Shown here one piece after another: positions 20,571-31,414 of a DNA stretch of 64,000 nucleotides. The notes below the pieces were generated by a model, which saw only the letters and a list, made by a program, of their open reading frames with translations, searched no databases and was not told the origin of the DNA. Position 1 is the first letter of the stretch. Each line of letters begins with the position of its first letter. The position numbers and the translations under genes are program-made. The stretch comes from Triatoma infestans (taxonomy: Eukaryota; Arthropoda; Insecta; Hemiptera; Reduviidae): the NCBI GenBank assembly GCA_011037195.1, contig JAAEAF010002661.1:34644-98643 (forward strand), written 5' to 3'.

Positions 20571-20855
20571 ACAAAATGAATGTGCATGCTACGACGGATA
20601 ATGTACCAGATGTTATCCAGCATTGCGGATCCATCCACATATTCAACAATTTAGTATTTATTAATAATGGATTTTAGTTTTATAATTTTGATTGTTATTG
20701 TTGATTGTTGTTAAGTGTTTGATAGTTGCAAGTGTTTATCAGTGCTAGTGAAGCCTTTAAATTGGTTCTTTTATTAAACAGTAATTGTTTTAGGTTACTG
20801 CGAATTGTTATTACATTAGAGACATTTTCCGTGGTAGCCTGCTTCATTTTGTGGT

Positions 20856-20893
20856 CATCGATAGGTTTCGGGCGTTCGCCCATCTGCAGAATG
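20856..20893 (-). ncRNA. Hammerhead motif, family A, core damaged
   Basis: CATT, CTGCAGA (A6 changed to C), GGGC-GAAC-GCCC perfect, GAAACCTATC, GATG. Stem III palindrome and core are both altered. Confidence 0.65.
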
Positions 20894-21053
20894 CGTTTTT
20901 TCAGACAGTGTGACAACACAGACTTGTACAGACCAAACTTTGTTTTCACACTGACTCAGTGTGAAAATTTAAATTAATTTGTTTTCACGAGTCAGTGTGA
21001 AAACAAAGTTTGCTCTGTACAAGTCTATATTGTCACACTGTCTGAAAAAAACG

Positions 21054-21091
21054 CATCCTGAAGATGGACGAACGCCCGAAACCGGTCGATG
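21054..21091 (+). ncRNA. Hammerhead ribozyme, family A, core intact
   Basis: CATC, CTGAAGA, extra T, GGAC-GAAC-GCCC (one A-C mismatch), GAA, ACCGGT, C, GATG. Confidence 0.75.
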
Positions 21092-21170
21092 ACCACAAAA
21101 TGAAGCAGGCTACCACGGAAAATGTCTCTGATGCTTTCCAGCTCTGCGGAACCAACCATCACAACAACTG

Positions 21171-21635
21171 TTATTACATTTTCTGGAATGCCTGGTTGAT
21201 TGCGTTTATAAATTTGATTATTTTATTTTTTTGTTTATATTTATATAGCATATTTGTTTATCTATTTATATTTAGTTGATCGGTTGAGTATAGGGCATAG
21301 TAACCAATAGGTTAATTGCCCCTACAAAAAAAAAAACTCAATAGACTAGTCAAATGGATAGACTTTTTAAATGGCTCAGTTCTTTTCCCAGTTCATCCGC
21401 AATAGCAGGTTAAGGGAAAACCTCTCTCTCCCCCGTGCCTGAGGCGACGATTTTCTTACTGATTCATTCCCCGGGAATGAAGGTTCCAGAAAAACGACAG
21501 TGCTACTCAATAAAGGTATAGTTTCAATTCAAATGACATACAATTTCTCGTAAGGAGATATCAATTGAGTTCAACCAACGTTCAACTTCTTTCAAAGTGA
21601 ATAACGAATAATAAAGCTTATCTGTTGGTAACTCT
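21171..21635. other. No gene seen
   Basis: AT-rich with a GC-richer middle (21360-21490). Nothing recognised. Confidence 0.4.
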
Positions 21636-22615
21636 TCTTCTTTCTTTCTGAGGCGCTACAGTCCTAAAAGGACCTGGGCCTCCTCAACCAGCTTCCTTTA
21701 GATCATGGGCTCTCAAACGCCATCTACGCACGCCCATGCTCCTCAGGTCCGCCTCCACATCATCGAGCCACCTCATACGAGGCCTCCCTCGATGACGTCG
21801 ACCCCCGAGAGTGCCATGAGGATCCTTCTAGGCAAGCGCTCCGACTCCATCCGCTCCACATGACCCAACCACCTAAGGCGTCCTAGCTTAATGAAGGCTA
21901 CGAGCTATAGATCCTTCAACTCTACATTCGACCTAATCCTCCACCAATCTCGCCCCTTCACTGGCCCGTAAATCTTTCTAAGTATCTTCTTCTCTCAGAC
22001 ATTCAGAGCTCGCTCACCTTCCTTGTCAATACCCACGTCTCACTTGCGTAAGTAACTACTGATCTTATATACCAGTAGCTTTGCACGTGTAGATAAAGCT
22101 TTAAAGCGCAACATATTGTGAATCGCGAAATAGCATCTATTGCCAGCCGCGATTCTCGCCTTAATGTCAGAGCTAACGACATTCTGCTCGGTAACAATCG
22201 CTCCTAAATATTTGAAGCCTTTTACCCTCGCAAATTTATAGTTCATCATCTCCATGAAATCTTCTTCGTTGCCCGGATTTCTTGCGGTTTTCATGTATAT
22301 TGTCTTATCCGCATTTATTTGTAAAACAAGCTTTTTTGCCGCTTCCTCAAACTTCTGAAAAGCTCCAGCTAAGGCATTCATATTGCGCGCCGTTATAACC
22401 ACATCATCGGCATACGCCATGTGCTGACTGAGACGATTGTAAATAGCCCCATATGGGTTTGCTAGTTCTGGGGCCATATTAAACAGAATGGGAGAAAGAG
22501 GATCCTCCCTGCCTAAGGCCTGAGTTTACCTCAAACTCCTCGGACAGTTTTCCCTGAATTTTTACACGGCACCTGGTGCTTTCTAGGTTCGTAGCTCTTA
22601 AGATGGCGAAAGTTT
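21636..22615 (-). pseudogene. Non-LTR retrotransposon RT and C-terminus (RTE-like)
   Basis: Minus-strand reading gives RVKIQGKLSEEFEVNSGLRQ (fingers/palm motif), HMAYADDVVITARN (the catalytic YADD), LQINADKTIYM, FKYLGAIVTEQNVVSSDIKARIAAGNRCYFA, then, after frameshifts, ASETWVLTRK-like text, GRLRWLGHVERMES and a 3' end with GGCGCTACAG-type complement. The order is typical of insect endonuclease-RT LINEs often placed in or near the RTE clade; assignment is tentative. The N-terminal endonuclease is absent and at least two frameshifts are present, so it is dead. The 3' end carries AAG-rich simple repeats. Confidence 0.8.
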
Positions 22616-22844
22616 TTATATTCATAAAAATAAACCCTGACCTTATTTTTCATCTTTTTTATAATCAATTTTTTTTGACAGTGATTATAGATATATTATA
22701 TAAATATATCCCCCTCTTCCTCTTACAGCAAAATGAAAATAGCTATTGATGACTAATTTTCTTGAAAATTATATTCTTTTCTAAATATTTACTTCAATTT
22801 TATATCATTGGGTAGAATTTAAATTTAATAAATAAAAATTACGA

Positions 22845-23081
22845 AAAAAAATACTGTTCAGTAGAAGCACATTTCCGGTCAACCGATTTTCTACAAAACT
22901 CTGAATTTTGGCAACGTAATTTAATTCTAATTAATATTATTTATACGATGGAATTATATAAGAAACTGAAATAACATTTTAGTGGAAAACATAACCCCAC
23001 CCCCATAACCCCAAAATCCATTTTAAACGAATTTTTCTCGGAGAAAAGTTTAAAATAAAAACTTGTAGATTTATGTGTAAG

Positions 23082-23122
<41 letters not shown>

Positions 23123-23213
23123 GTTTAAATAAAATAAGAGGTTTCGAAGAAAACCTCAAGAAATTGAAATCTATTCAATAAAGAGGTACTTCCGGTTGGG
23201 TAATTTCAACTAA
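22845..23213 (-). repeat. R repeat fragment with (AT)n
   Basis: Minus-orientation R subrepeat. A (TA)n microsatellite (about 23083-23122) has expanded inside it. Truncated at both ends and abutting the family B HHR pair. Confidence 0.75.
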
Positions 23214-23299
23214 AACCTTACTGAATATCTGTATGGGTCTGCAATGCTCTGGATAACATCTGGTATTTTATCCGTCGTTGAATGCATATTCCTTTTATT

Positions 23300-23334
23300 C
23301 CTGATTGGTTTCGGATTTTCATCCATTGTCAGAG
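23300..23334 (-). ncRNA. Hammerhead motif, family B, core damaged
   Basis: CTGACAA instead of CTGACGA, GGAT-GAAA-ATCC stem II intact, GAAACCAATC. G8 is changed, so activity is unlikely. Confidence 0.6.
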
Positions 23335-23698
23335 CAAATTCACCAACTTCGCGTCGTAGAGGTTTCACTTGAAGGCAATGTTTCTGTTACAACCATACCT
23401 TTTTGGTTTGTTGATTATATATATATGCGGGAGGAGGTTGTATCATACGTAAATTTGATTTTTAAGGATTAATTGTGGGTATAACCTCTCGCACATATGT
23501 ACATACAATCAACAAACCAACAAATGTGAGTGTAACAGAAACACTAACATTGTTTAAGTGTTGTTATGTTGAAGTGAAATCTCTACACTAACTTGGTGAA
23601 TTTGCTTTGACTTTGGATGATGAAATGTGAATGGTGTGATGTGTAATAGTGTAGTATATTGTGGCAAGAGCGGTTTTGTAAAAGGGCTTGTAAGTATA

Positions 23699-24986
23699 CG
23701 AGGTGTGTAAATTAAGTAATGAGACTGATTTTCTTGTGTTCTTGTGTTTCTTGCAACACTGGTAGGGCAAGTAAACATCTGATACACGTCCAGTGCAAAT
23801 TTGAAAATGCTAGAGTTGTTGCACTGTCCGTAGTGACTTTTTTTGTAAGCAAGGGTTTTTCAGTGCGTTTTAAAAATGAGTGACATCAATTACGAGCAAC
23901 GTTGTGCTATCAGGTTTTGCTTCAGACTTGGGCAAAGTGCAACGGAAACGTTTGAAAAACTGTGCCAGGCCTATGGAGACAATGTTTTGAGCTTGTCGAG
24001 ACACAGGTTTGCAGAAGGAAGGGAATCAATTGGAGACGAGTCTCGCAACGGAAGGCCTTCATCTTCAAGAACCGACGAAAATGTTGGCAGAATCCGCGAT
24101 CTCGTGCGTTCAGATCGTCGTTTGACAGTCCGAATGATCGGCGAAGAGTTGAATTTGACTCACACAACTGTTCATCAAATTTTGACTAATGAATTGGGGA
24201 TGAGAAAAATTTGTGCAAAAATGTTTCCGAAAAATCTTTCACAAGAGCAAAAAGACATCAGAAAGGAAAGGAGCCTTGACTTTTTGGAGCAATTGAAAAC
24301 GATCCCAATTTTTTGGAACGTGTTATTACAGGAGACGAGTCTTGGGTGTTTGAGTATGACCCAGAAACTAAGCGTCAGAGCATGCAGTGGCACACTTCAA
24401 CCTCTCCAAGGCCAAAAAAAGCAAGAATGAGCAAGTCAAAAATCAAATGCATGCTGATTTGCTTTTTTGATAGCCAAGGAATCGTTCACAAAGAATTTGT
24501 GCCTCAATGCCAAATGGTAAACCAACATTTTTACCGAGAAGTTCTTGAGAGACTTCGAAAAAGAGTCATGCGTGTGAGACCAAACATCAAAAACAAGTGG
24601 GTGTTGCATCACGACAATGCTCCGTGCCCCACCGCGATTTCTATTAATGAGTATTTGGCCAGTAATAACATTCCTGTGGCTCCTCAGCCTCCTTATTCAC
24701 CCGACTTGAGTCCATGTGACTTTTTTTTGTTCCCCAAATTGAAAAATCACCTCAAGGGACGTCATTTTGGAACATTGGAGAATATTCAAACAGCCGTAAC
24801 CGACCAATTGAAGTTTATTCCAGTATCCGAGTTCCAGCACTGCTATGACGAATGGAAGAATCGTCTTCAGCGTTGTGTTGCTTCCCAAGGTAGTTACTTT
24901 GAAGCGGACAATGTTGAATTGTAATTTTTTGATTTGAATAAAAAAAAGATAAAAAATCAGTCTCATTAATTAATTTACACAGCTCG
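23699..24986 (+). mobile_element. mariner transposon, complete ends
   Basis: A 1288-bp element flanked by TA (23697-23698 and 24987-24988). Terminal inverted repeats of 34 bp start CGAGGTGTGTAAATTAA at the left and CGAGCTGTGTAAATTAA at the right, with 2 mismatches over 34. Removing it restores AAGTATATATGTTT, which matches the empty site AAGATATATGTTT at about 45948. A poly(A)-signal-like AATAAA follows the ORF. Confidence 0.95.
23876..24924 (+). pseudogene. mariner transposase, one frameshift
   Basis: Starts MSDINYEQRCAIRFCFRLG. The N-terminal half holds the paired helix-turn-helix region (EKLCQAYGD..., then GEELNLTHTTVHQILTNELG) with the GRPSSS linker between, and the MFPKNLSQEQK stretch (normally WVP-like). 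The catalytic half has GDESWVFEYDP, HHDNAPCPTA and YSPDLSPCDFFLFPKLK. Exactly 34 residues separate the second and third catalytic D, which defines DD34D mariner. Expected length of about 349 residues is reached, but the frame changes at about 24285-24300 by a single-base loss, so no intact transposase is made here. The enzyme would cut and paste the element at TA. Otherwise strikingly well preserved, suggesting a fairly recent arrival. Confidence 0.95.
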
Positions 24987-25450
24987 TATATGTTTAAGTG
25001 AGTGAAGTATCAAAAATAAGAAAGTAGTCACCACTGCTAACAATAAATATATTCTATTAAAATAATAACTAGAAGTTATTTGCAAGAAAGTTATTGACTT
25101 ATTAATATGCACTGATGTTAAGAGAGCGAAAAACAAGTGTACTGCTTCGGTGTCTTCTAACTAACTGTCTTGAAAGAATGTCTTCTAATTGTTATTTCAA
25201 ATCTTCCCCTGTGAAGAAAAGAAGGGGTACACAATGCTATCAAGGTTCATGAACTCTAAAAGACAATAGTGGTCTTCTACCTGAAATATCCTTTTTGCAA
25301 GGGAATTGTCACATATTCTTCATAATTTTGATTTTTTTTCAAATTAAATATATTTTTGTATTTCTTGTATCCATCACAATGAAAATCCAAAACCTGTCAG
25401 AAATAAAATGGTTAAATATGCATGCTACGACGGATAAAATTGCAGATAAA

Positions 25451-26565
25451 TCCTTTACTGTCAGTTCCCTTGCTAGAACTTCAACTAAATATTAAGTTTC
25501 GGCTTTCTACGGTTTTTGTGCTATGCTGACCACGCATACACATGAATATAAAAGGAAAGAAATGCTGTAGAAAAAAAAAAAAAAAAAAAAAAGCCTAGCC
25601 TGTATCATAGTTTTCTTCAAGAATAAATAAAATATTAGCAACTTGGGCAAGTAAATAACTGCAACTTGTAGGAACAAAAACAAAAAAATAAATAAACATT
25701 TGCAATAACTTTGAATTTTACCGTAAATATCAAATTTATGCAACGCGCGAATGCAGGCAGCTTAATGCAATATTACTTTAATAATTTGATGTCATTTTGT
25801 TTTAAAATACACAAATAGGATTTTATTTTTAGAGCTTCTGCTTTGAATTGCAAAAAAAAAAAAATTAAAACTAGACCCTCAAACAAATAACAATATTTCT
25901 TACGAAAGCATCTGGTGCATGCTGCCCGCATTTTAACAACTGCCTCTTACGGGTCTGCTGGTAACCCACATATAATTTTTTGAATAACACGTACATGAAT
26001 TTTAGATTGAAGAATGTTTATTTAAAATAATTTCATGTATTATACTGGTTTTTCACTTTATTAATTTACATATAACGTTCTCATTAAGATTGTATATACG
26101 TAGAAGATGGGGACGATTTATTGGAATTGGGTAAGGTTAGTTTTTTTTTAACTGGACATGACCTTCTTTACTTTATTATAAATTGGAATGGTCAGTTATG
26201 CTTTATATTTTTATTCCCTTAATATCATCATTCTCTACATGGTCTTCTTTTTTTTTATATGGTTTAATATAAAAATTTTATTAATATGATATATTTTTAA
26301 TGTGATAGTAAATATATTTATTATTTATTGTAGGTTGACTGCTAGATTCAAGCAGTAGGTGAAAACTATTAACTATCTCTAGTTCTATAAACAATATTAA
26401 TATGTAACAGTTGAAAGAAATGATAATAAATTTAATAGATAAATAAATAGGTCCATACAAACTGAAACTCAAATTATATAATTTTTTGGTGTTGAGAAAA
26501 ATCTATAAAAATTAGGCTGGCAACTTTTATGTTGTCGAGCTTGCCGCTCCAGCGCTAGTTGTATC
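25451..26565. other. AT-rich DNA, no gene seen
   Basis: A short decayed R fragment is at about 25488-25550 (AATATTAAGTTTCGGCTTT, TACGGTTTTTGTGCTATGCT). Long A-runs occur at 25570-25592 and 25851-25864. No ORF I can support. Confidence 0.5.
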
Positions 26566-26757
26566 TCATAGACCAGCGATCGCCAAACGAACGAGGATAT
26601 CTTTGGTAGTGTCAGTCAAATTTCCCGTCTTCCCACTGATGTGAAGTTATCCGCTACTAAAATATCGGCCTTTTCCGAATGTTACGTTTTAGAGAAAAGC
26701 CTGTGGCTGCTTCGACAAACTCAGTGGAGGCAGGTTGGATTCAGATAAAAGAAAAAA

Positions 26758-27595
26758 TCTGGTGTGAAACACTCACACAACTTTCTCTTACTCCTGTTCT
26801 CAAAATTATAATTGACAAAAGTTATAGAATGTGTACCAAATATAACGAAATTTGTCGAAAACTGAAAAAACTGTTCAGTAAAAGCGCACTTCCGGCTTAC
26901 AAATTTTCTTAAAACTTGGAATTTAGGCCATCTATTTATTTCTAATTAATTTTGTTTGGATGACAGAATTGTATAATCAACTATGATACCAATTTAGAGG
27001 AAGCTGTAACCCCAAAACTCCCCTAAAGTGCCCTTAAATGAATTTTCCCAGAGAAATGTTTTAGATAAAAGTTATAGATCTTTGTATGTTTAGTTTATAT
27101 AGGTAGTTTCAAGAAAATCGTCGGAGTCATTTTCGAGAAAATCGCGAAAAAGTGAAAACATTATTTAGTAAAGTGGTAAAGTAAACGCACTTCCGGTTAT
27201 CCGATTTTTTTCAAACTCGGAATTTCAACAACATATTTAATTTTAATTAACATTAATTAGATAATAGAATTGTCTAATAAACTGAAATAGTACTTTAGAT
27301 GAAACCTAACCCCAACTCTCCCCCATAAGTGCCCTTAAATGAATTTTCCTAGAGAAATGTTTCAAATAAAAGTTATAGCTGTTAGTATGTGTAGTTGATA
27401 TAGAAAGTTTGAAGAAAATCGTTGGAGCGATTTTTGAGAAAATTGCAAAAACGTAAAAAAACCAACAAGTAAAGTGGTACTTCCGGTTGAGGAATTTTAA
27501 CAGATGACCCACTGTCGGGTCCCATGGTGATACCTAAACGGAATATCAAGTTTGAACTTTCTACGATTTTTCGTTTTTGAGCTATGCTGTTCACT

Positions 27596-27642
<47 letters not shown>

Positions 27643-27765
27643 CATTTGTTAAAAACCACTTTTTTGGACTCAGGGGACCTCAAAAAGGATTTTTCCGGTG
27701 AAAACTCAATATCGAAAATTTGACAAGATTGCAATACTTCCTCTTACTAGGAGTAAGAGAAAGTA
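26758..27765 (-). repeat. R repeat, near full length, inside hAT
   Basis: Runs from TCTGGTGTGAAACACTCACA to ACTAGGAGTAAGAGAAAGTA with both subterminal inverted words. It has a (CA)n microsatellite of about 18 units at 27605-27640. Flanked by A-runs on both sides. Being inside the hAT, it moved after the hAT landed. Confidence 0.9.
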
Positions 27766-27811
27766 AAAAAGGCATAGCTCGGTCCTCAACAAATTTATTT
27801 TCAAAACATAG

Positions 27812-28189
27812 ACAAAAAAAACCTTTACAAAACACAAACAAGTAAAAGTATACAAATTCAACAATCATTATTATTCGAAAGGAAAGCTTAATACTGAACT
27901 TACATCCGACGACACCCTCAAAATTAGATTTAATTCAGGCATAACAAGAGCTCTCGTTTGGTATACTGTCAAAAATGAGTATCTAATATTAAGTCAAAAG
28001 GCTATTAAAATATTATTGCCATTCACAGCAACATATTTGTCCGGACAAACATTCTCGGCAATTGAGGCCATTAAAAATAAGCACCGCTGTCGACTTGAAC
28101 CGCAAGCTAGTCTTCGTGTTGCTGTTAGTACAATGGACCCTAGAATCGAAGAAATTTTATCTAAGAAGCAGCAATATGTTTCACACTGA
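27812..28189 (+). pseudogene. hAT transposase C-terminal dimerisation domain
   Basis: An open frame of 125 residues after a stop at 27809-27811. It includes DDTLKIRFNS, VKNEYLILSQKAIKILLPF, TATYLSGQTFSAIEAIKNKH and RLEPQASLRVAVSTMDPRIE, ending KKQQYVSH and TGA. It matches the hAT C-terminal dimerisation region of the ZBED5/SCAND3-like group, in which the usual text is LPF.TTYLCE.GFSA. The BED finger and catalytic core are missing, so it is a remnant. The intact protein would cut and join hAT ends. Confidence 0.85.
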
Positions 28190-28552
28190 TTGAATATTGA
28201 ATATTATTCCTTTTATTGTAATTGTTAAGCAAACTTTAATTTATCATTATCATCATTTGACATTTCTTTCTCATCTTTGGTTGCCATGTTAAAAATAACA
28301 ATTTCATTGAAAATATATAGTGGGTTCATTTGAATACTTGCCACCTTGAATAACTTTTTAATTAGTACAATTTTTAAAAAGCGCTGAAACACGTCAATTT
28401 TGTTTTGGAAGGGAATATTTTAATAACCCACTGTAATCAGTTGGGGAACTTTCCCCTCCTCCAAAAAAATGGGGAAGTGGTCCGCGAGATTAAATATTTT
28501 CTGCTTGGTGGTCCCATGAGAATCAAAAGATTGGCTGTCCGCTGTCATAGAC

Positions 28553-28869
28553 CATCTTTATCGTTTCTTTGACGCCTATCTGTATGGAACGAGCGAATTG
28601 GGTTATAATAGACTCCTTCAAAGACTCTAAATCATAAGTACTCTATAAAGTCTAAAAACATATATAAGCTCACCGGATTCGAAGCTTTAATCAAAGCCTG
28701 AAAACCACACTTAGCAGCCTAAACATAACACTACTTAAAGAGCCAAGAAAGCCAAGAAATCTGGTGTGAAACACTCACACGACTTTCTCTTACTCCTTTA
28801 AATACAATTATGTATAAAATGACCATTTTTTTTTAAACTTCAAATTTTTACGTATTTTTGTCCTAACAA
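28553..28869. other. Intergenic DNA with a solo R terminus
   Basis: At 28760-28798 only the outer ~39 bases of R are present (TCTGGTGTGAAACACTCACA, then ACTTTCTCTTACTCC), without the rest of the repeat. Nothing else recognised. Confidence 0.6.
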
Positions 28870-29230
28870 AAGGTGGTGGGGGACCGCAGTGAATCTTGCT
28901 TTTTCTCTGCTATCATAATACCATAGCGTCCATATTATACCACATTCGTCCGTTCCATTTACGGTGAACATAGTCCATAGAAAAGTGATGGCCTAAGAAC
29001 ATGATGTTTTCCATATCTGTTTTTGCGTCTTTTCACGTAAATTGTTTGTTTTTTTTAACTCATTAATTTGAAATCCATGGCTGTTTACATCTGCTTCAAA
29101 CTCCACTAGAACCCCTGTCAAATGTTAGGATTGTTCTTGCCAAGGTTACATTATCGGGAGAGTCTATTATTGTTAACAATCTCTCTTGGGTTTGTGCGGA
29201 TGTTCTTCATAATTCCCTCCAGAGAAATGT
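28870..29230 (-). pseudogene. Possible decayed RT fragment
   Basis: Minus-strand conceptual pieces such as EADVNSHGFQINELK resemble the RT palm stretch that precedes the KT of LINE RTs. Stops and frameshifts are frequent and YADD is not visible. Weak call. Confidence 0.3.
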
Positions 29231-29896
29231 TTGAACAGAATTAGACCTTGCTCACTATAATGTTTTAATATAAAAAATAGATAATACAATTTATTATTCC
29301 AAAATAACATTAAAAAAAAAGTAGAGTTGAAAATGCATTGCACGATATTCAAACTGAACTAAATATCGATTTTATTAAATGGTAACATTTATTTCAAAAG
29401 GTTTAAAGTTTCCCTTGAACTCTTCTATTGCATCATGACCGGAAATAAGTGTTAAATAAAAAATATTATAAAGATTAACAGGGCAACTTATTTAAATAAA
29501 TTTTTGTTTATAAATTGGAAATTTATATAGTATAAATTTCATTAATTTGTTCACTTCAGATTATACTTTTACTTTTTTTTTTGTAATTTTGTTATTTAGT
29601 AATCTGAATTTGAAAATAAATATTCCAGTCGGTATTTCCTTAAACATTTTATTAACTCATGTCTCATTCTCTGACCAAAGTAATTGGAAATGTAATAATG
29701 ATAAGAATGCCATCTTAATTAAAAGTCTCTCCTTTTTTTTCTCTGATTTCCTTTAATCTTTGTTTTTTTTTTCACTATGTTCAAAAAAATCGAATATTTG
29801 AATATTTTTTCTTGTAGAGCCAATATTTAATTATTTTTTTTTTCTTTTTTCAAGTTTTTCTAATTACAACTACTTTTTTGGTAATTTTAGAGAATT
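29231..29896. other. AT-rich DNA, no gene seen
   Basis: T-rich runs dominate; ORFs here look like chance. Confidence 0.5.
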
Positions 29897-30900
29897 ATTA
29901 TCATTATTATTTGTTTGTGGGGAGGGACCAAACCCTAGGCTATCCAAAGCCTCATTGGGCGTACACCAAGAACAAACAACAACAAACCAGGTCTAGAACA
30001 AATATCCAGACCGGGGTCTAATCCATCTAAGATTCACCGTAGTCCGAATAAATCGGACAATAATCTTAAGAGGAAATAGCCTAAGTTCGTCCACAGACAT
30101 CCTGTTCCGACCAAAGATCCTGAACCTAATTTTGCTCACAACCCAGGCAATCTGTCATAAGATGGATGGGTGTTTCCTCCTCTGTCTCACAGACTCTCAC
30201 AGACAAATTGGATCCGGCATGAGCCCGATTATGAGGAGATATCTAATTGAACCACAATGTCCAGTAAGAGATCCAACCAGATGGCCTGAGAGAGCTCCGT
30301 GAAAAACACAGCAACGACTCACTAATAGCCCTGTCCGGACCCACGATGAGCAGTTTAGTCTGCTGACCACCAACTGTGCTCATCCATAAGGATGAATACT
30401 GTGAAGTTGTCCATGACTGGAAGCCTGACAGACATATGCCAGAAGACACGCCAATAGCAGGCTTGGGACCAATGAAAGGGAGAGAAGCGCCTAATTTGGC
30501 AAACCTATCCACCTCCTCATTCCCAAAAATTCCCATATGGCCTGTTTACCTAGACTAGAAGCACATCCTTCAGAGAAGAAAGCTCTTCCAGTCTTTTAGA
30601 ACATTCTAACACCAACCTAGAAGTGAAGACACATGAGCGCCTTCAGCGCAGCGTGGCTGTCCGAGCAGATATAAACACCTTTTAACTTAGTGGTTACGTA
30701 CCCTCTCATCCAAGATACAAAAAAAAAAAAATAGCATAAACTTCAGTCTGGAAGGAAGACTGTGGTCCATTCACCAAGAGATACTGCCAAATGATCACCG
30801 GACTCAAAACTAGACTGCAGCTCCAGGAAAATTATCAGGTATCACAACCAGACAGACTCAATATCGACCAATCTTCCGTAGAAGGTAACCTAACTCCTGT
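29897..30900 (-). pseudogene. LINE family A 3' fragment, second copy
   Basis: Minus-strand copy of 1890-2936. It has a (TAA)n-type tail (29897-29912 complement), the 3' UTR words GCTTTGGATAGCC and CCCTCCCC, a C-terminal region, and the RNase H end at 30243-30536 (MGIFGNEEVDRFAKLGASLP). The CSDS-region words (ATCTGCTCGGACAGCCA, complement of about 30653-30669) remain but frames are broken. 5'-truncated at the same place as the plus copy, near the sequence AGTTAGGTTACCTTCTA. Confidence 0.75.
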
Positions 30901-31199
30901 AAGAATGCTTGAAAACAAAAGTCTTCAACATTCTATCACAGTAACAATTGATTAATTTAATTCAAAACATGTTTACTAAACGTTTAGTAGTTGGTATCAC
31001 TGGGAGAATCTACACTAAAAAAAAAAAAATACTTTTTTGAGGGTAGCGTGACGACCTTCCTTGTACCGCTAGAGTCGTATTTTTTCTCACAGAAAAAAAA
31101 AATTACAAGCAAAAATTTATATGTCTCTCTATAGTAATAAGAAAACGAAGGCGGTTGTTAATTAAAGAAATTTTACGATATAGCTCGATAAGAGGTTTT

Positions 31200-31414
31200 T
31201 TATTATTTCATTTTCCTAAAATTTAGTATACCAAATTTAAATGTGAAACTCTTTGGTAAAAGTACAGAAAACTGAAAAAAACCCATTCAGTAAAATGGTG
31301 CTTTTGGTAGAAGAATCTTGAGAAATAATTTGGTATCAAATCCTAAGGTGATAACAAAAACAGAATGTCAAGTTAGAAATGTCTACGATTTTTTTCGTTA
31401 ATGAGGTATGCTAT
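31200..31414 (-). repeat. Decayed R fragment
   Basis: Contains CCCATTCAGTAAAATGGTGC, GTCAAGTTAGAAATGTCTAC and TTTTTTTCGTTAATGAGGTA, old versions of R words in minus orientation. Confidence 0.5.

Larger units (their letters stand above)
20285..20640. mobile_element. Inverted HHR pair, family B
   Basis: Left arm, minus strand: TTATCTGTCGTAGCATGCAT, HHR, GAGCAAATTCACC, CACTTCAACGTAATGTTTCT. Right arm: AGAAACATTACGTTGAAGTG, GGTGAATTTGCTC, HHR, ATGCTACGACGGATAA. The loop is only about 50 bases. The flanks differ wholly from family A, so this is a separate element family with the same layout. Confidence 0.85.
20812..21170. mobile_element. Inverted HHR pair, family A
   Basis: Left arm, minus strand, from GACATTTTCCGTGGTAGCC to AGACTTGTACAGACCAAAC. 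Right arm from GTTTGCTCTGTACAAGTC to GCTTTCCAGCTCTGCGG. The arms extend inward into a further inverted repeat, AAACTTTGTTTTCACACTGA and its complement (20935-20957 / 20993-21011), so the whole unit folds almost end to end. Confidence 0.88.
23626..25378 (+). mobile_element. Solo LTR, family X, interrupted by mariner
   Basis: Starts TGTGAATGG and ends CCATCACA (TG...CA). It is flanked by ATGAAA on both sides (23620-23625 and 25379-25384). About 460 bp once the mariner is removed. Internal words AAAGGGCTT, GTGTCTTCTAACTAACTGTC and TTTGCAAGGGAATTG match copies at 45880-46368 and 58319-59357. No coding region, hence a solo LTR left after recombination. Confidence 0.8.
23236..25445. mobile_element. 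Inverted HHR pair, family B, split by nested insertions
   Basis: The left arm (23236-23390, minus) carries GCATATTCC, the HHR and TTCACTTGAAGGCAATG. The right arm begins near 23525 (GAAACACTAACATTG, TTGGTGAATTTGC) and reaches 23625 inside the ribozyme. It resumes at 25379 with ATGAAAATCC, AAACCTGTCAG and ATGCATGCTACGACGGATAA. The ~1.75 kb between is a solo LTR with a 6-bp target duplication, itself holding a mariner. The loop has its own inverted ends (TTTGTTGATTAT / ATCAACAAACC). Confidence 0.85.
26574..28544 (+). mobile_element. hAT transposon remnant with target duplication
   Basis: Left end CAGCGATCGCCAAAC and right end (complement) CAGCGGACAGCCAATC form hAT-type terminal inverted repeats. 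Both sides are flanked by the same 8 bases, TCATAGAC (26566-26573 and 28545-28552), the hAT hallmark. The transposase C-terminus is at 27812-28189. An R repeat (26758-27765) has since inserted; without it the element is about 960 bp, an internally deleted hAT. Confidence 0.9.
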
